64,000 nucleotides of DNA from Paracrocinitomix sp040880585 (GCA_040880585.1 JBBDID010000054.1:12019-76018); one strand, 5' to 3'; counted from the stretch's first letter, positions 16,296 through 24,864 are shown. Notes: generated by a model not told the origin, from the sequence alone. Numbers and translations are program-made.

Positions 16296-16835
16296 ATGGG
16301 ACGATTCAGCAACTTCTTCAAAAAAAATCAAAAACAAGAAAACGTAGAAAATACCGAGTCACCGAAGTTTCCCGAACCGGTAGCTAATGATATGTTTAAA
16401 ACAGTTCCTGTTGACGAAATCTATATGGTGAGCATCCCCACGGATTGGCAGATTTATGAAAGTGATCGATTCAGAACGGTCAATAAAGATGAAACCATCC
16501 ATTTTTCAATCTCTAACTATGCGAATGATAAGGTTTCTTCTCCACTGGATAAAAAAGCATTGGAAGAACAAATCTTGCCCCTGTTTGAAAATTTTGTGAA
16601 AGAAGGAGGCTATATTGCTCATGATGATTTGGAAATAACAAATGACTATGCTTATCAGGCATTTAATGTGGATGATGAAACCCAATACTATTATTACACC
16701 AGCAGGATCATCAAACAGAAAACATTGGTAGTCATTGCTTTTATCCTAAAAGAAAAAGGAGATTATCAAACAACTACCTCCCAATTAATAAAAAAAATAG
16801 GCAGTCAAATCTATCACAAAGTAGCCGACTTATAA
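16296..16835 (+). CDS. Hypothetical cytoplasmic protein (PsbP/DUF1795-like pattern)
   Basis: A 179-residue protein with no signal peptide. It has a basic N-terminal segment (RFSNFFKKNQKQ) and a globular part from about residue 40 with VSIPTDWQIYESDRF and YYYTSRIIKQKTLVVIAFIL. A PTDW start followed by alternating strands recalls DUF1795/PsbP-type domains, but this is a weak likeness. It starts 7 nt after the YSTIGY-repeat gene, so the two are probably cotranscribed. Confidence 0.65.
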   Translation: MGRFSNFFKKNQKQENVENTESPKFPEPVANDMFKTVPVDEIYMVSIPTDWQIYESDRFRTVNKDETIHFSISNYANDKVSSPLDKKALEEQILPLFENFVKEGGYIAHDDLEITNDYAYQAFNVDDETQYYYYTSRIIKQKTLVVIAFILKEKGDYQTTTSQLIKKIGSQIYHKVADL

Positions 16836-16878
16836 TCTGGAGATAGGCATAACCATGTAAAATACAAACAGACTATCT

Positions 16879-17478
16879 CTACACTTTAGACAGTTCTAGC
16901 ATAAACCGAAGCACTTGTTCAGCTTTCTCAAGATCTTCTTTACTGTTAAGTGCACCGTAACGCGTATAATCCAATTTTCCATTTGAAGCGTGAATTTCTC
17001 CCTCCAAAGCAGACGATATGCTTTTTAACTTTTGTTGCAGTTGCTCATCCATCATAGCACGAAACTCATCTTCAGATTTACTTTTTAGTAAAAAGATATC
17101 ATCTAATTCTGCATCTCCAAACTCCACATCATTAAAACCTATAATTTTTGCCGTTTTACTAAAAAATTGCTCTTTGCCGATACTGAACTCAAAATTAAAC
17201 GGACTCTTTTTTACCAAAACATGCGTTTGCATGTGACGGTGTTTTCCAACACCCACCATTTCTTCATAAATGCTAAGCGGAACTCCCTCAAGTTCTCCCT
17301 CCAACCGATTTAAACTTCCGGCCGGTAATTTTTTAAAGGTATATTTCAACCCTAAACGATCAGCTGTTTTCTGATAAAGTTCAATTCGCTTTTTGTTTTG
17401 TTTTCTTGCCCATCTGATCACTAAAACCGTAATCACCACAAAAAACACACAAATTGACAAGAGTATCAACATTTCCAT
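16879..17478 (-). CDS. Hypothetical membrane-anchored protein
   Basis: A 199-residue protein with one N-terminal membrane helix (residues 1-23, MEMLILLSICVFFVVITVLVI truncated here to its start) followed by a basic anchor and a cytoplasmic domain of about 170 residues containing KKLPAGSLNRLEGELEGV. The pattern of a single helix plus a domain that begins YQKTADRLGLKYTF resembles uncharacterised Bacteroidota proteins. No function can be assigned. It converges with the 16296 gene and has a -7 box 4 nt before its ATG. Confidence 0.6.
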   Translation of the reverse strand: MEMLILLSICVFFVVITVLVIRWARKQNKKRIELYQKTADRLGLKYTFKKLPAGSLNRLEGELEGVPLSIYEEMVGVGKHRHMQTHVLVKKSPFNFEFSIGKEQFFSKTAKIIGFNDVEFGDAELDDIFLLKSKSEDEFRAMMDEQLQQKLKSISSALEGEIHASNGKLDYTRYGALNSKEDLEKAEQVLRFMLELSKV

Positions 17479-17482
17479 AACT

Positions 17483-17490
17483 CAAAGATA
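17483..17490 (-). promoter_or_regulatory. -7 promoter element abutting the 17478 start
   Basis: The minus strand reads TATCTTTG, then 4 nt, then ATG. It matches TAnnTTTG but would place the transcription start at or inside the start codon. Confidence 0.5.
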
Positions 17491-17568
17491 AACAAAGACC
17501 GGTTAAAATGAACTTACAACAAACTTCTTAAATAAGGATATCGGGAAAAATAATTAGTTTTAGGAATT

Positions 17569-18378
17569 ATGAGATCACACTTTTTCAAAGTATTTGTTTG
17601 CTTTTTGTTCAGCGCTCAGTTAGCTTTTAGTCAAGGGCGTGTAGATGGTTTTCTCAAAGGAGAGGGGAATATTGACCTGGTACTTGGAGGAGGATACGAA
17701 ATAGCCGGCAAATACTATGCGGGAACAAATAAAATAGATCTCGGCCGGGCCATTGCCAATGTCAATCTTTTTATCGCCGCGGGTTTAACAGACCGAATTG
17801 ACCTGAACCTCTCGATACCTTACGTCATGATAAGCAATACCCGATCCATTCAGGATGGAGCGCTCTTTCTAAAAATGAAAATCGTTGAAAAAGAAATGTG
17901 GGATGGGGTATTATCAGGCATCATGGCTGCCGGTGTGTCCACCTATCTTGCCAATTATCAAACAGAGGGCTTCTCTGCTATCGGTCAACAGGCTACTACT
18001 ATTGATTTTAGACCGCTTTTGCATTACCAGCATAATACCGGTTGGTTTGCTACCCTTCAATTTCCATATATCTATAAATTCAATCCGGTACCTACAGCCA
18101 TTAACCCTTCTTTGAAAGTAGGTCGGGCGCATGCTAATTACTATTTTGATATCTGGTATGAACACCAAACTTCTTTTGGCGGACGGGATTATCAGGGCAC
18201 TCCTGCCCCAACAACATTTCGCGAACTTGGGGTGGATTTTCATAAATTAGGGGGTACATTTTACCTGCCTCTTTTTGATCGATTAGGGACTTTTGCAGGT
18301 GTTAGCTATGTGCTCAGCGGGCGAAATATCGGAAAAGGATTTGGCTTGAATGCCGGTATTGTTTTAAAAAGTAAATGA
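17569..18378 (+). CDS. Outer-membrane beta-barrel protein (transporter-like)
   Basis: A 269-residue exported protein with signal peptide (residues 1-21, ending LAFSQ) and alternating strands rich in Gly, Tyr and Phe, for example DLVLGGGYEIAGKYYAGTNKIDL truncated in part, DRIDLNLSIPYVM and FATLQFPYIYKF, ending in the barrel-like GFGLNAGIVLKSK. This fits a small outer-membrane barrel akin to the phenol-degradation MetA-type family. Substrate unknown. Its TGA overlaps the next start (ATGA). Confidence 0.68.
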   Translation: MRSHFFKVFVCFLFSAQLAFSQGRVDGFLKGEGNIDLVLGGGYEIAGKYYAGTNKIDLGRAIANVNLFIAAGLTDRIDLNLSIPYVMISNTRSIQDGALFLKMKIVEKEMWDGVLSGIMAAGVSTYLANYQTEGFSAIGQQATTIDFRPLLHYQHNTGWFATLQFPYIYKFNPVPTAINPSLKVGRAHANYYFDIWYEHQTSFGGRDYQGTPAPTTFRELGVDFHKLGGTFYLPLFDRLGTFAGVSYVLSGRNIGKGFGLNAGIVLKSK

Positions 18379-19052
18379 TCTCATTTCTCTTTGTTCGATC
18401 ATTTCATGAACTTCTTATCTTAGCAAATAAAACAACAGCAGTTTCTTCCCCTGACACATATCAAAGCATTAAAAAAACAGCTGAGGGACTTTATAAAGAA
18501 AAGGGTTCTAAGTTTTTAGCTTTTGCCATTCCTGTAAAATCAGCAGAACAAGCAAAAACTAAGATTCAGGAGTTACGAGAGACCCATCCCAAAGCGGTTC
18601 ATGTTTGTTTTGCCTGGAGAATTGGTACTGAGCAAGCTCTTGAGCGATTTTCAGATGACGGAGAACCCAATAATTCTGCCGGAAAACCCATTTTTGGTCA
18701 GATCAATGCTTTTGAACTCACGAACATCCTACTTGCTGTGGTTCGTTATTATGGCGGAACAAAGCTGGGGGTGGGTGGATTGATCACTGCTTATAAAACA
18801 GCTGCAAAAACAGCACTGGATGCTGCAGAAATCATTGAACAAATAGAATCAGTAGAAGCCATTATTCGGTTTGACCCAAAAAATACCGGAGACCTGATGT
18901 CCCGATTAAATAAAGAACAAATTAACATAGAAGATCATACAGCTGATGCAAACGGCCATTTTGTAAAAGTAAGTCTCCCCAAGTCAGAAGCTGATAAATT
19001 TATCAATAACTTAGCCGCTTTTCCGTATTACAAAATTGAAACGACCAAATGA
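18375..19052 (+). CDS. YigZ/IMPACT family protein
   Basis: A 225-residue frame. The IMPACT domain begins around TYQSIKKTAEGLYKEKGSKF and contains RFSDDGEPNNSAGKP and VVRYYGGTKLGVGGL, the family signatures; a C-terminal DUF1949-like part follows. The first 25 or so residues encoded from the ATG at 18375 are not family-like. That ATG overlaps the previous stop (ATGA), which supports coupling, but a TTTG-N22-TATCTTAG promoter-like pair (18390-18423) lies inside the frame with no later ATG before the domain, so the real start is uncertain. Family members are linked to translation regulation. Confidence 0.85.
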   Translation: MISFLFVRSFHELLILANKTTAVSSPDTYQSIKKTAEGLYKEKGSKFLAFAIPVKSAEQAKTKIQELRETHPKAVHVCFAWRIGTEQALERFSDDGEPNNSAGKPIFGQINAFELTNILLAVVRYYGGTKLGVGGLITAYKTAAKTALDAAEIIEQIESVEAIIRFDPKNTGDLMSRLNKEQINIEDHTADANGHFVKVSLPKSEADKFINNLAAFPYYKIETTK

Positions 19053-19981
19053 TTGATTTAAAAGGCTTAAAAGAACTGGTTGAAGTAAGGGGATGCTCAG
19101 GAGATGAGCATCTTGTGAAGTCCTATCTACTGGACTATATCCATACCCATCAATCAAAATGGGCGGTAACACCTAAAATTATTGAAGGAAAAGGTTTTCA
19201 GGATGCCATTATACTTGTATTTGGCACACCAAAAACAGCTGTTTTTGCTCACTTGGACACCATAGGTTATATGGTGGCTTATGATAATAAAGTAGTAAAA
19301 AATGGTGGTCCCAAAACCGTTGACGGTGCTACTTTGGTAGGAAGCGATAGCCAGGGAGAAATAGAAACCGAATTGATGGTGATCGAAAATGAAGAAGGAA
19401 ATGACACGCTTAAAGTGATTTCAGGAAGAACAATAGACCGGGGAACCAATTTAACCTTCAAACCTAATTATCGCGAATCTGAAGAGTTCGTGCAATCCCC
19501 CTATATGGACAACCGATTAGGCGTTTGGGTAGCATTGGAGCTTTGTAAAACGTTAAAAAACGGAGCAATTGTATTTTCTACTTATGAAGAGCAAGGTGGT
19601 GGTTCTGTAGGATTTTTAGGCAAGTATTTAATCGATCATCATGGTGTACACCAATCCCTGATATGTGATATCACCTGGGTGACAGATGGCGTTCAACACG
19701 GAGAAGGCGTAGCGATCTCTATGCACGATAAAGGAATTCCCAGAAGAGTCTTTGTTAATCGGATTTTACAAATTGCACTGGAAAGTGGCATCCCTTATCA
19801 ATTGGAAGTTGAAAGTGCCGGCGGTTCTGACGGTACCATGCTTCAAAACACAGATTTGGCTATGGATTGGTGTTTTATCGGCGCCCCTGAAGACAATGTG
19901 CACTCCCCTGACGAGAAAGTCCACAAAACCGATATTAAATCCATGTTGAATCTTTATAAAGAATTGATGGAAAAGCTTTAA
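19049..19981 (+). CDS. M42-like metallopeptidase (aminopeptidase family)
   Basis: A 310-residue co-catalytic metal peptidase. AHLDTIGYMV supplies the HxD ligand pair, YMDNRLG the bridging Asp, YEEQGGG the catalytic Glu pair, CDIT a further Asp, and HSPDEKV the last His. The order matches the M42/M28-type peptidase fold, though the protein is somewhat shorter than the usual 340-360-residue glutamyl aminopeptidases. No signal peptide, so cytoplasmic. The ATG overlaps the YigZ stop by 4 nt. Confidence 0.82.
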   Translation: MIDLKGLKELVEVRGCSGDEHLVKSYLLDYIHTHQSKWAVTPKIIEGKGFQDAIILVFGTPKTAVFAHLDTIGYMVAYDNKVVKNGGPKTVDGATLVGSDSQGEIETELMVIENEEGNDTLKVISGRTIDRGTNLTFKPNYRESEEFVQSPYMDNRLGVWVALELCKTLKNGAIVFSTYEEQGGGSVGFLGKYLIDHHGVHQSLICDITWVTDGVQHGEGVAISMHDKGIPRRVFVNRILQIALESGIPYQLEVESAGGSDGTMLQNTDLAMDWCFIGAPEDNVHSPDEKVHKTDIKSMLNLYKELMEKL

Positions 19982-20024
19982 AAGAATTGTTATTTTAGCC
20001 ATACAAATTTAATAAATGTAACTT

Positions 20025-21062
20025 ATGAAAACTTGTTATCTTACACTGGTATTTTTATCTACTGCCCTGTTTACTTTGGCACAACTCCCCGATCATGTCA
20101 ATAAAATAGACGCCACACCTAATCAAGTAACAACTGCTAACGGAAAATTGGAATCCGGACAGAAAATAGAAGATTTGAGTTGGGCATCCAGTAGCTCCAA
20201 TGCTTGTTTTCCCGGTACCCAAAACACAAAATTCAGAGGAAATCATGTCTTTCACTTCTTTGAAATTCCCGCTTACTCAGAAGTTACCATTACCTTGATT
20301 CCTAAGGATAAAAAAGCAAATTTTAGTTTGTACGGTTATCAGGTAGGTACTAATAATTATTCTGTTCCTCCTAACCTGGCTTCTTGTGTTTCTTGTGAAG
20401 CAGATCACAAATGGGATTACCCAAAAAGAGGAAAAACACAAGATCATACCCGGAGTATTTATTTTAACAGCATTAAAAATTCGTACAATATTTTTATTGG
20501 CGTAGCCGGTGCAGAAGGACTTTCAAAAGGAGAATACACCCTAGAGATCGATTTGAAATCAAGAGTAGAAAATACAGCCGAACAAAAACCTTTAAAAATC
20601 TACTCTGCAGCTTCTGAAAAAGGGAAAAATCTGGGATTTAAAGGTGATCTGTCTGAAGGTGTTAAGATCCACGACCTTTCATGGGCATCTACTAGCTCAA
20701 TGGCTTGTTTCCCGGCTACGCAAAATTCAAAATTTACCGGAAATCACCTGTTTTATGTAACGGAAATTCCTCCTCGTTCTGAAATGACCATTACACTGAT
20801 TCCTGAAGATAAAAAAGCAAACATGAGCATATATGCCTATCAGGACGGAACTACCAAAGATGTTTTTCCACCCCAGGTTAGCTCTTGTGTTTCTTGTGAG
20901 GCTGATCACAAATGGGATTACCCAAAAAGAGGCAAAACACAAGATCACACACGCTCAGTTTCATTCAATGCCATCAATAATCCTTATCGCATTGTGATTG
21001 CGGTAGTCGGCGCTGAAGGTTTGACAAGTGGAAAATTTCAACTACAAATTTCAGTTAAATAA
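20025..21062 (+). CDS. Secreted protein with two duplicated domains
   Basis: A 345-residue exported protein (signal peptide to about residue 19, LFTLAQ). Residues 40-180 and 210-345 are a tandem duplication: each half has DLSWAS(S/T)SS, CFP.TQN.KF.GNH, an SCVSC Cys pair, and a block DHKWDYPKRGKTQDHTRS that is identical in both halves. The arrangement resembles prepeptidase C-terminal (PPC)-like beta sandwiches, but the conserved CxxC and DHKWDYP block are not typical of PPC. Function unknown; a disulphide or metal site is possible. Confidence 0.68.
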   Translation: MKTCYLTLVFLSTALFTLAQLPDHVNKIDATPNQVTTANGKLESGQKIEDLSWASSSSNACFPGTQNTKFRGNHVFHFFEIPAYSEVTITLIPKDKKANFSLYGYQVGTNNYSVPPNLASCVSCEADHKWDYPKRGKTQDHTRSIYFNSIKNSYNIFIGVAGAEGLSKGEYTLEIDLKSRVENTAEQKPLKIYSAASEKGKNLGFKGDLSEGVKIHDLSWASTSSMACFPATQNSKFTGNHLFYVTEIPPRSEMTITLIPEDKKANMSIYAYQDGTTKDVFPPQVSSCVSCEADHKWDYPKRGKTQDHTRSVSFNAINNPYRIVIAVVGAEGLTSGKFQLQISVK

Positions 21063-21064
21063 AA

Positions 21065-21820
21065 TTGAAGCCCAAGAAAACGTATTTGAACTGGAGCACA
21101 GGCAAAGATTCGGCTTTGAGCTTATATTACCTCTTGAATGATCCCAATTACCGGCTAAGGGCTTTAGTTACATCCGTTAATACGCGCTATGACCGGGTGT
21201 CTATGCACGGTTTGCGACGCACACTGATGGAAAAGCAGCTACAAGCCATTGGTATCCCCTACTATACGGTAGAATTACTTGAAATGCCTTCCATGACTGA
21301 GTATGAAAAAATCATGCGATCTACTGTAGAGAAATTGAAATCCAGAGGGTTTACACACGCCGCTTTCGGAGATATTTTTTTAGAGGATTTAAAGGCTTAC
21401 AGAGAAAATCAACTGAACCAATTAGGGATAAAAACCGTCTTTCCTTTGTGGAAAAAAGACAGCCTGAAGTTGGTGAATGAATTCATTGATTTGGGATTTA
21501 AAGCCATTGTGGTTACAGCAAAAGAGAGCTGTTTGGGAAAAGATGTTGTCGGTGAAGTACTGACAAAAGAGTTCATTGCGCAGCTCCCTGAAGATGTTGA
21601 TCCTGCTGGAGAATACGGTGAATTTCATACCTTCTGCTATGACGGGCCGATTTTTTCTGAACCGGTAGCATTTGAAATCGGCGAAAAAATCTATCGGGAA
21701 TATGATGCACCCAAAAGCACAAATGACAACTGCCATCTCTCTGTAGATGAAAAAGTTGGGTTTTGGTACTGTGATTTAACTCCTGTTGGCAGCAAGAGTA
21801 ACAAGAGCCTGCTACTATAG
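21065..21820 (+). CDS. Dph6-like ATP-pyrophosphatase (adenine nucleotide alpha hydrolase)
   Basis: A 251-residue PP-loop protein: LNWSTGKDSALSLYYL carries the SGKDS-type ATP loop, and AFGDIFLEDLKAYRE, TAKESCLGK and YGEFHTFCYDGP are typical of the diphthine-ammonia-ligase-like family, which activates substrates by adenylation. Bacterial members have no established substrate. It starts at a TTG 2 nt after the previous stop. The C-terminus is altered: after PVG the frame continues into GSKSNKSLLL, whereas a 65-bp copy of the same 3' end 378 bp downstream reads PVE followed by a stop, probably the ancestral end. See the repeat and rhuM entries. Confidence 0.8.
   Translation: MKPKKTYLNWSTGKDSALSLYYLLNDPNYRLRALVTSVNTRYDRVSMHGLRRTLMEKQLQAIGIPYYTVELLEMPSMTEYEKIMRSTVEKLKSRGFTHAAFGDIFLEDLKAYRENQLNQLGIKTVFPLWKKDSLKLVNEFIDLGFKAIVVTAKESCLGKDVVGEVLTKEFIAQLPEDVDPAGEYGEFHTFCYDGPIFSEPVAFEIGEKIYREYDAPKSTNDNCHLSVDEKVGFWYCDLTPVGSKSNKSLLL
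21724..21788 (+). repeat. Left copy of a 65-bp direct repeat (3' end of the Dph6-like gene)
   Basis: The stretch TGACAACTGCC...CCTGTTG is repeated at 22102-22166 with 62 of 65 positions identical by eye. The two copies flank the rhuM fragment. Confidence 0.88.
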
Positions 21821-21896
21821 ACACTGATATAGTAAAAAGATATGGAATAATTGTTTTGCAAAGAATTGAATATTGACACCCCTCTGACCAATAAGT

Positions 21897-22110
21897 ATGA
21901 AGGAAGAACAAAATATAATTATATATAACACACAGGACGGAAAAGCTTCTGTATCCCTTTATGTCAAAAACAGTTCTGTTTGGATGAACCAAAACCAATT
22001 GGCTGAACTATTTAATACAACTAAGCAAAATATTAGCCTTCATATAATCAATATTTTAGATGAAAAAGAATTGGGTGAAAATTCAGTTGTCAAGGATTAC
22101 TTGACAACTG
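21897..22110 (+). pseudogene. RhuM-family gene fragment
   Basis: The first 72 or so codons encode the conserved N-terminus of RhuM/virulence proteins (YNTQDGKASVSLYV, VWMNQNQLAELFNTTKQNIS, ENSVVKDYLTTA). RhuM proteins are normally about 300-340 residues; this one breaks off where DYLTTA should continue AADGK and instead runs into a copy of the neighbouring ATPase gene's 3' end, ending at 22157. The junction lies in TGACAACTGCC, shared by both sequences, and beside the 11-bp inverted repeat CAGTTGTCAAG/CTTGACAACTG (22084-22110). Almost certainly non-functional. Confidence 0.8.
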
Positions 22111-22166
22111 CCATCTCTCTCAAGATGAAAAAGTTGGGTTTTGGTACTGTGATTTAATTCCTGTTG
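22102..22166 (+). repeat. Right copy of the 65-bp direct repeat
   Basis: In the ATPase frame this copy reads NCHLSQDEKVGFWYCDLIPVE and stops at 22169-22171, a natural C-terminus, so this copy probably descends from the undisturbed end of the gene. Confidence 0.85.
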
Positions 22167-22198
22167 AGTGACCTACTCCCTCCGAAAATTTAATTGAT

Positions 22199-22206
22199 TA
22201 TCTTTG
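22199..22206 (+). promoter_or_regulatory. -7 promoter element for the secreted nuclease gene
   Basis: TATCTTTG matches TAnnTTTG 36 nt before the TTG start at 22243. No TTG box at the right distance is evident. Confidence 0.5.
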
Positions 22207-22242
22207 GTTGTACAATATATGCTTAATTAAAATGGCTCGATT

Positions 22243-23121
22243 TTGAAACCAATCTACCTCCTGTTACTACTGATTCTGCCTATTTTAAGCTGGGGGCAGG
22301 AAAAGACACCCATTAACCAAATAGAACTCCCCGAAACCGATAGCCTGGAGACAATTATTCACCATTTGGCTTATTCCCTGCTCTACAGTGAAGCCCACGA
22401 ACAGGCAAAATGGGTAGCCTATCAGCTCAGTCGGAATGAAACGAAAAAATTAGCTGAAAGAACAGACAAATTTATGGCAGACCCTATGGTGTCAACGGCT
22501 TCGGCAAATCTCTCAGATTACAAAAATTCAGGATTTGACCGGGGTCATCTGGCTCCCGCTGCTGATATGGCCTGGTCAGATACAGTAATGGCTGAATCTT
22601 TCTATTTCAGTAATATGAGTCCCCAAAAAGCAGGCTTTAACCGTGGAATATGGAAGCAATTAGAGGCGGCAGTAAGAGAATGGGTGATTCAATATGACAG
22701 TATTTATGTGGTTACCGGCCCCATTCTAGAAGACAGTTTACCTACCATTGGGGAAAATAAGGTTGCTGTGCCTACTCATTATTACAAAGCCATCCTTCAC
22801 CTTACCGATAGTTCAGCGCAGGCGATTGCTTTTATTCTTCCACATGCATCTTCCAAAGCCCCTTTGCAAGACTTCGCAGTAACCGTAGATAGTCTGGAAT
22901 CTTTAAGCGGAATTAATTACTTCTATTTATTATCTGATAGTATTGAATATCAAGTAGAAAATGTAATTTATTTAAACTATTGGTTTAATATAGGTGATAC
23001 ATCAAATCCCCCTCCAAATGACTTACTCAATCAGTGTTTAGGGACAACTCAAAAGGGAAACAGATGCAAGAGAACCACTACAGATGATTCAGGCTATTGC
23101 TATCAACACAAAGAGAAATGA
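22243..23121 (+). CDS. Secreted DNA/RNA non-specific endonuclease with C-terminal Cys/His knuckle
   Basis: A 292-residue nuclease with signal peptide (LLLLLILPILSWGQ). The DRGH motif GFDRGHLAPAADM provides catalytic His102, and NMSPQKAGFNRGIW contains the metal-binding Asn, as in Serratia-type endonucleases. After about residue 265 a short tail CLGTTQKGNRCKRTTT...GYCYQH has three Cys and a His spaced like a zinc knuckle, also seen on other secreted or nuclease proteins. The start is TTG at 22243. Likely a periplasmic or extracellular DNA scavenging enzyme. Confidence 0.88.
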   Translation: MKPIYLLLLLILPILSWGQEKTPINQIELPETDSLETIIHHLAYSLLYSEAHEQAKWVAYQLSRNETKKLAERTDKFMADPMVSTASANLSDYKNSGFDRGHLAPAADMAWSDTVMAESFYFSNMSPQKAGFNRGIWKQLEAAVREWVIQYDSIYVVTGPILEDSLPTIGENKVAVPTHYYKAILHLTDSSAQAIAFILPHASSKAPLQDFAVTVDSLESLSGINYFYLLSDSIEYQVENVIYLNYWFNIGDTSNPPPNDLLNQCLGTTQKGNRCKRTTTDDSGYCYQHKEK

Positions 23122-23141
23122 TATTTTATTATTTTTAAACC

Positions 23142-23735
23142 ATGAAAAAGCAGAAAAGCGCAATCGATTACATTGAAAATCATCCGGAAAGAAAAAGGGA
23201 ACTCACCTTACTTCGGGATATCATAAGGGAAACTGAATTGACAGAAACAATTAAATGGGGTGTTCCTTGCTACAGCATTGATGGCAAAAATGTAGTCGCC
23301 ATTGCCGCTTTTAAATCCTATGTGGGCTTGTGGTTTTATCAGGGAGTTTTCTTAAGTGATCCCAAGAAAGTGTTAATCAATGCAAATGAAGAAAACACAA
23401 AAGCGCTCAGACAGTGGCGATTCCACCGTGTAGAAGATATCGATCCAAAAGCCGTAAAGCAATACGTGATGGAAGCCATTGACAATCAAAAAAAGGGAAA
23501 AGAGATAAAAGCCGTCAAAGCAAAGAAAGTCGAGTTCCCTACTGAACTATTGGCTCTACTTGCGCAGGACAAACAACTAAAAACAAAGTTTGAAACCCTT
23601 ACTCCCGGCAAACAAAGGGAATATGCTGAGCATATCGGATCTGCAAAGCAAGAAAAAACACGGCTCTCACGCTTGGAAAAAGCCATTCCACTCATAGAAG
23701 AAGGAAAGGGACTGCACGACAAGTACAGAAAGTAA
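23142..23735 (+). CDS. YdeI/OmpD-associated family protein (DUF1801 plus OmdA-like)
   Basis: A 197-residue cytoplasmic protein. Residues 15-115 form a DUF1801-type domain (ETIKWGVPCYSIDGKNVVAI, FKSYVGLWFYQG). The C-terminal 65 residues match the OmdA-like helical tail (LTPGKQREYAEHI, KQEKTRLSRLEKAIPLI). This domain pair is the YdeI layout, whose precise role is unknown. It begins 20 nt after the nuclease gene. Confidence 0.85.
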   Translation: MKKQKSAIDYIENHPERKRELTLLRDIIRETELTETIKWGVPCYSIDGKNVVAIAAFKSYVGLWFYQGVFLSDPKKVLINANEENTKALRQWRFHRVEDIDPKAVKQYVMEAIDNQKKGKEIKAVKAKKVEFPTELLALLAQDKQLKTKFETLTPGKQREYAEHIGSAKQEKTRLSRLEKAIPLIEEGKGLHDKYRK

Positions 23736-23752
23736 GCTGTTCCTGTAAATTG

Positions 23753-24862
23753 TCAAATTCTAACTCCTTTTTTGTGCATTCGCCACTCCCCCATTAAAAC
23801 AAACAATAGCACAGCTAATAACGGAAGAATCGCCCAATCAAATTGCTGCACATTGAGTAGCCATAGTATAATCACGCTCACTAAACCACCAAAAGCGAGA
23901 TAAATAAACAACTTTCTGAATTGCTCAAAGCGCCTTAGCGGCAAATAAATTAAATAAAGTGGATTTGCCCAAAGCACATTCCAGTTGTTCCCCAGTTCGT
24001 GATGACGGCTTCCTATCCAAACCAGCAATAAAAGCGCCCCTAAAAGCCCTGCTATTCCCAATATCGAAAGTCGCAACCATGAAGGTGAAAAGAACAATAG
24101 CATTACTGCCAAGAGTGAAAAAATCAAAAATGGAGCAGTAAGGAACTGTATAAAAGCATTGTCTGTAAGGGGTGGTGGGTCATTTAGCACGTTTCTTTCC
24201 GTAACAACCCCGCCTTTTTCTTCAACCGCTTGAGACAAATAAGCCGGTAAAAACATGCGCTCTGCATACGTGATTTCACGGTCAACTGCTGTTCCCAAAA
24301 GAATATTCATCCCCAAACGAAACCATAAATGACGGGAAGTGTATTCATTCAGCAAATCACGGAAAGTTTGATGGGTTTCTCCTTCTGCTTTTATGAGATC
24401 ATATTGATAAAACAAATCCCGAATTTCAGTAGCGCAATTCCGTTGAGTAAAGGAATAGCGGTAAAATTTATTTTCGGGCTTTCTTTGCTCTTCCAGGTAC
24501 TGAAAAACCAACACTCTATCATCTTCAGAAAGATCAAGTACCTGCTCATGAATAAGTCGTCGTTCTTTATTGTTCAATGCTATAAAAGTTTCCGTAGTTT
24601 GCCTTCCCAACCAGTAACGCAACTCGCCCCCTAGAAAACGAATGGGAAAATAAGGAGCTTTAAAATCAAACAATCCGAAATTATAGACTTTATCAAAATT
24701 CTTTTCCGCATCTACCAGACGAATTGCCGAATGTCCAAATAAGGTATGGGCTTCATCCCCGGCGGTAGTCGTCAGTAAACTGATCTTCATCTCACCTCTT
24801 GCCGTATACATAGAGAATTGTATGGCAAACAAAAAAAGAAGAAGGTTAAAAGATCGGAACAT
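23753..24862 (-). CDS. DUF4105/Lnb-type membrane protein
   Basis: A 369-residue protein with signal peptide, a periplasmic domain of about 220 residues and four to five C-terminal membrane helices (from about residue 240). LFGHSAIRL and FTQRNCATEIRDLF contain the conserved His and Cys of the DUF4105 family. A Bacteroides member of this family, Lnb, has been reported to be a lipoprotein N-acyltransferase, which would complete lipoprotein maturation in this phylum; applying that to this gene is inference. It is cotranscribed 2 nt downstream of the methyltransferase. Confidence 0.8.
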   Translation of the reverse strand: MFRSFNLLLFLFAIQFSMYTARGEMKISLLTTTAGDEAHTLFGHSAIRLVDAEKNFDKVYNFGLFDFKAPYFPIRFLGGELRYWLGRQTTETFIALNNKERRLIHEQVLDLSEDDRVLVFQYLEEQRKPENKFYRYSFTQRNCATEIRDLFYQYDLIKAEGETHQTFRDLLNEYTSRHLWFRLGMNILLGTAVDREITYAERMFLPAYLSQAVEEKGGVVTERNVLNDPPPLTDNAFIQFLTAPFLIFSLLAVMLLFFSPSWLRLSILGIAGLLGALLLLVWIGSRHHELGNNWNVLWANPLYLIYLPLRRFEQFRKLFIYLAFGGLVSVIILWLLNVQQFDWAILPLLAVLLFVLMGEWRMHKKGVRI

Positions 24863-24864
24863 GG

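Noticed and set aside
18375..18425. Calling the YigZ start at the internal promoter near 18430
   Set aside because: No ATG, GTG or TTG is in frame between the promoter and the conserved domain, so the coupled ATG at 18375 is kept, with doubt noted.
21573..21998. Minus-strand ORF of 141 codons across the Dph6-like gene
   Set aside because: It is antisense to a conserved coding region, has no recognisable domain and includes the repeat junction.
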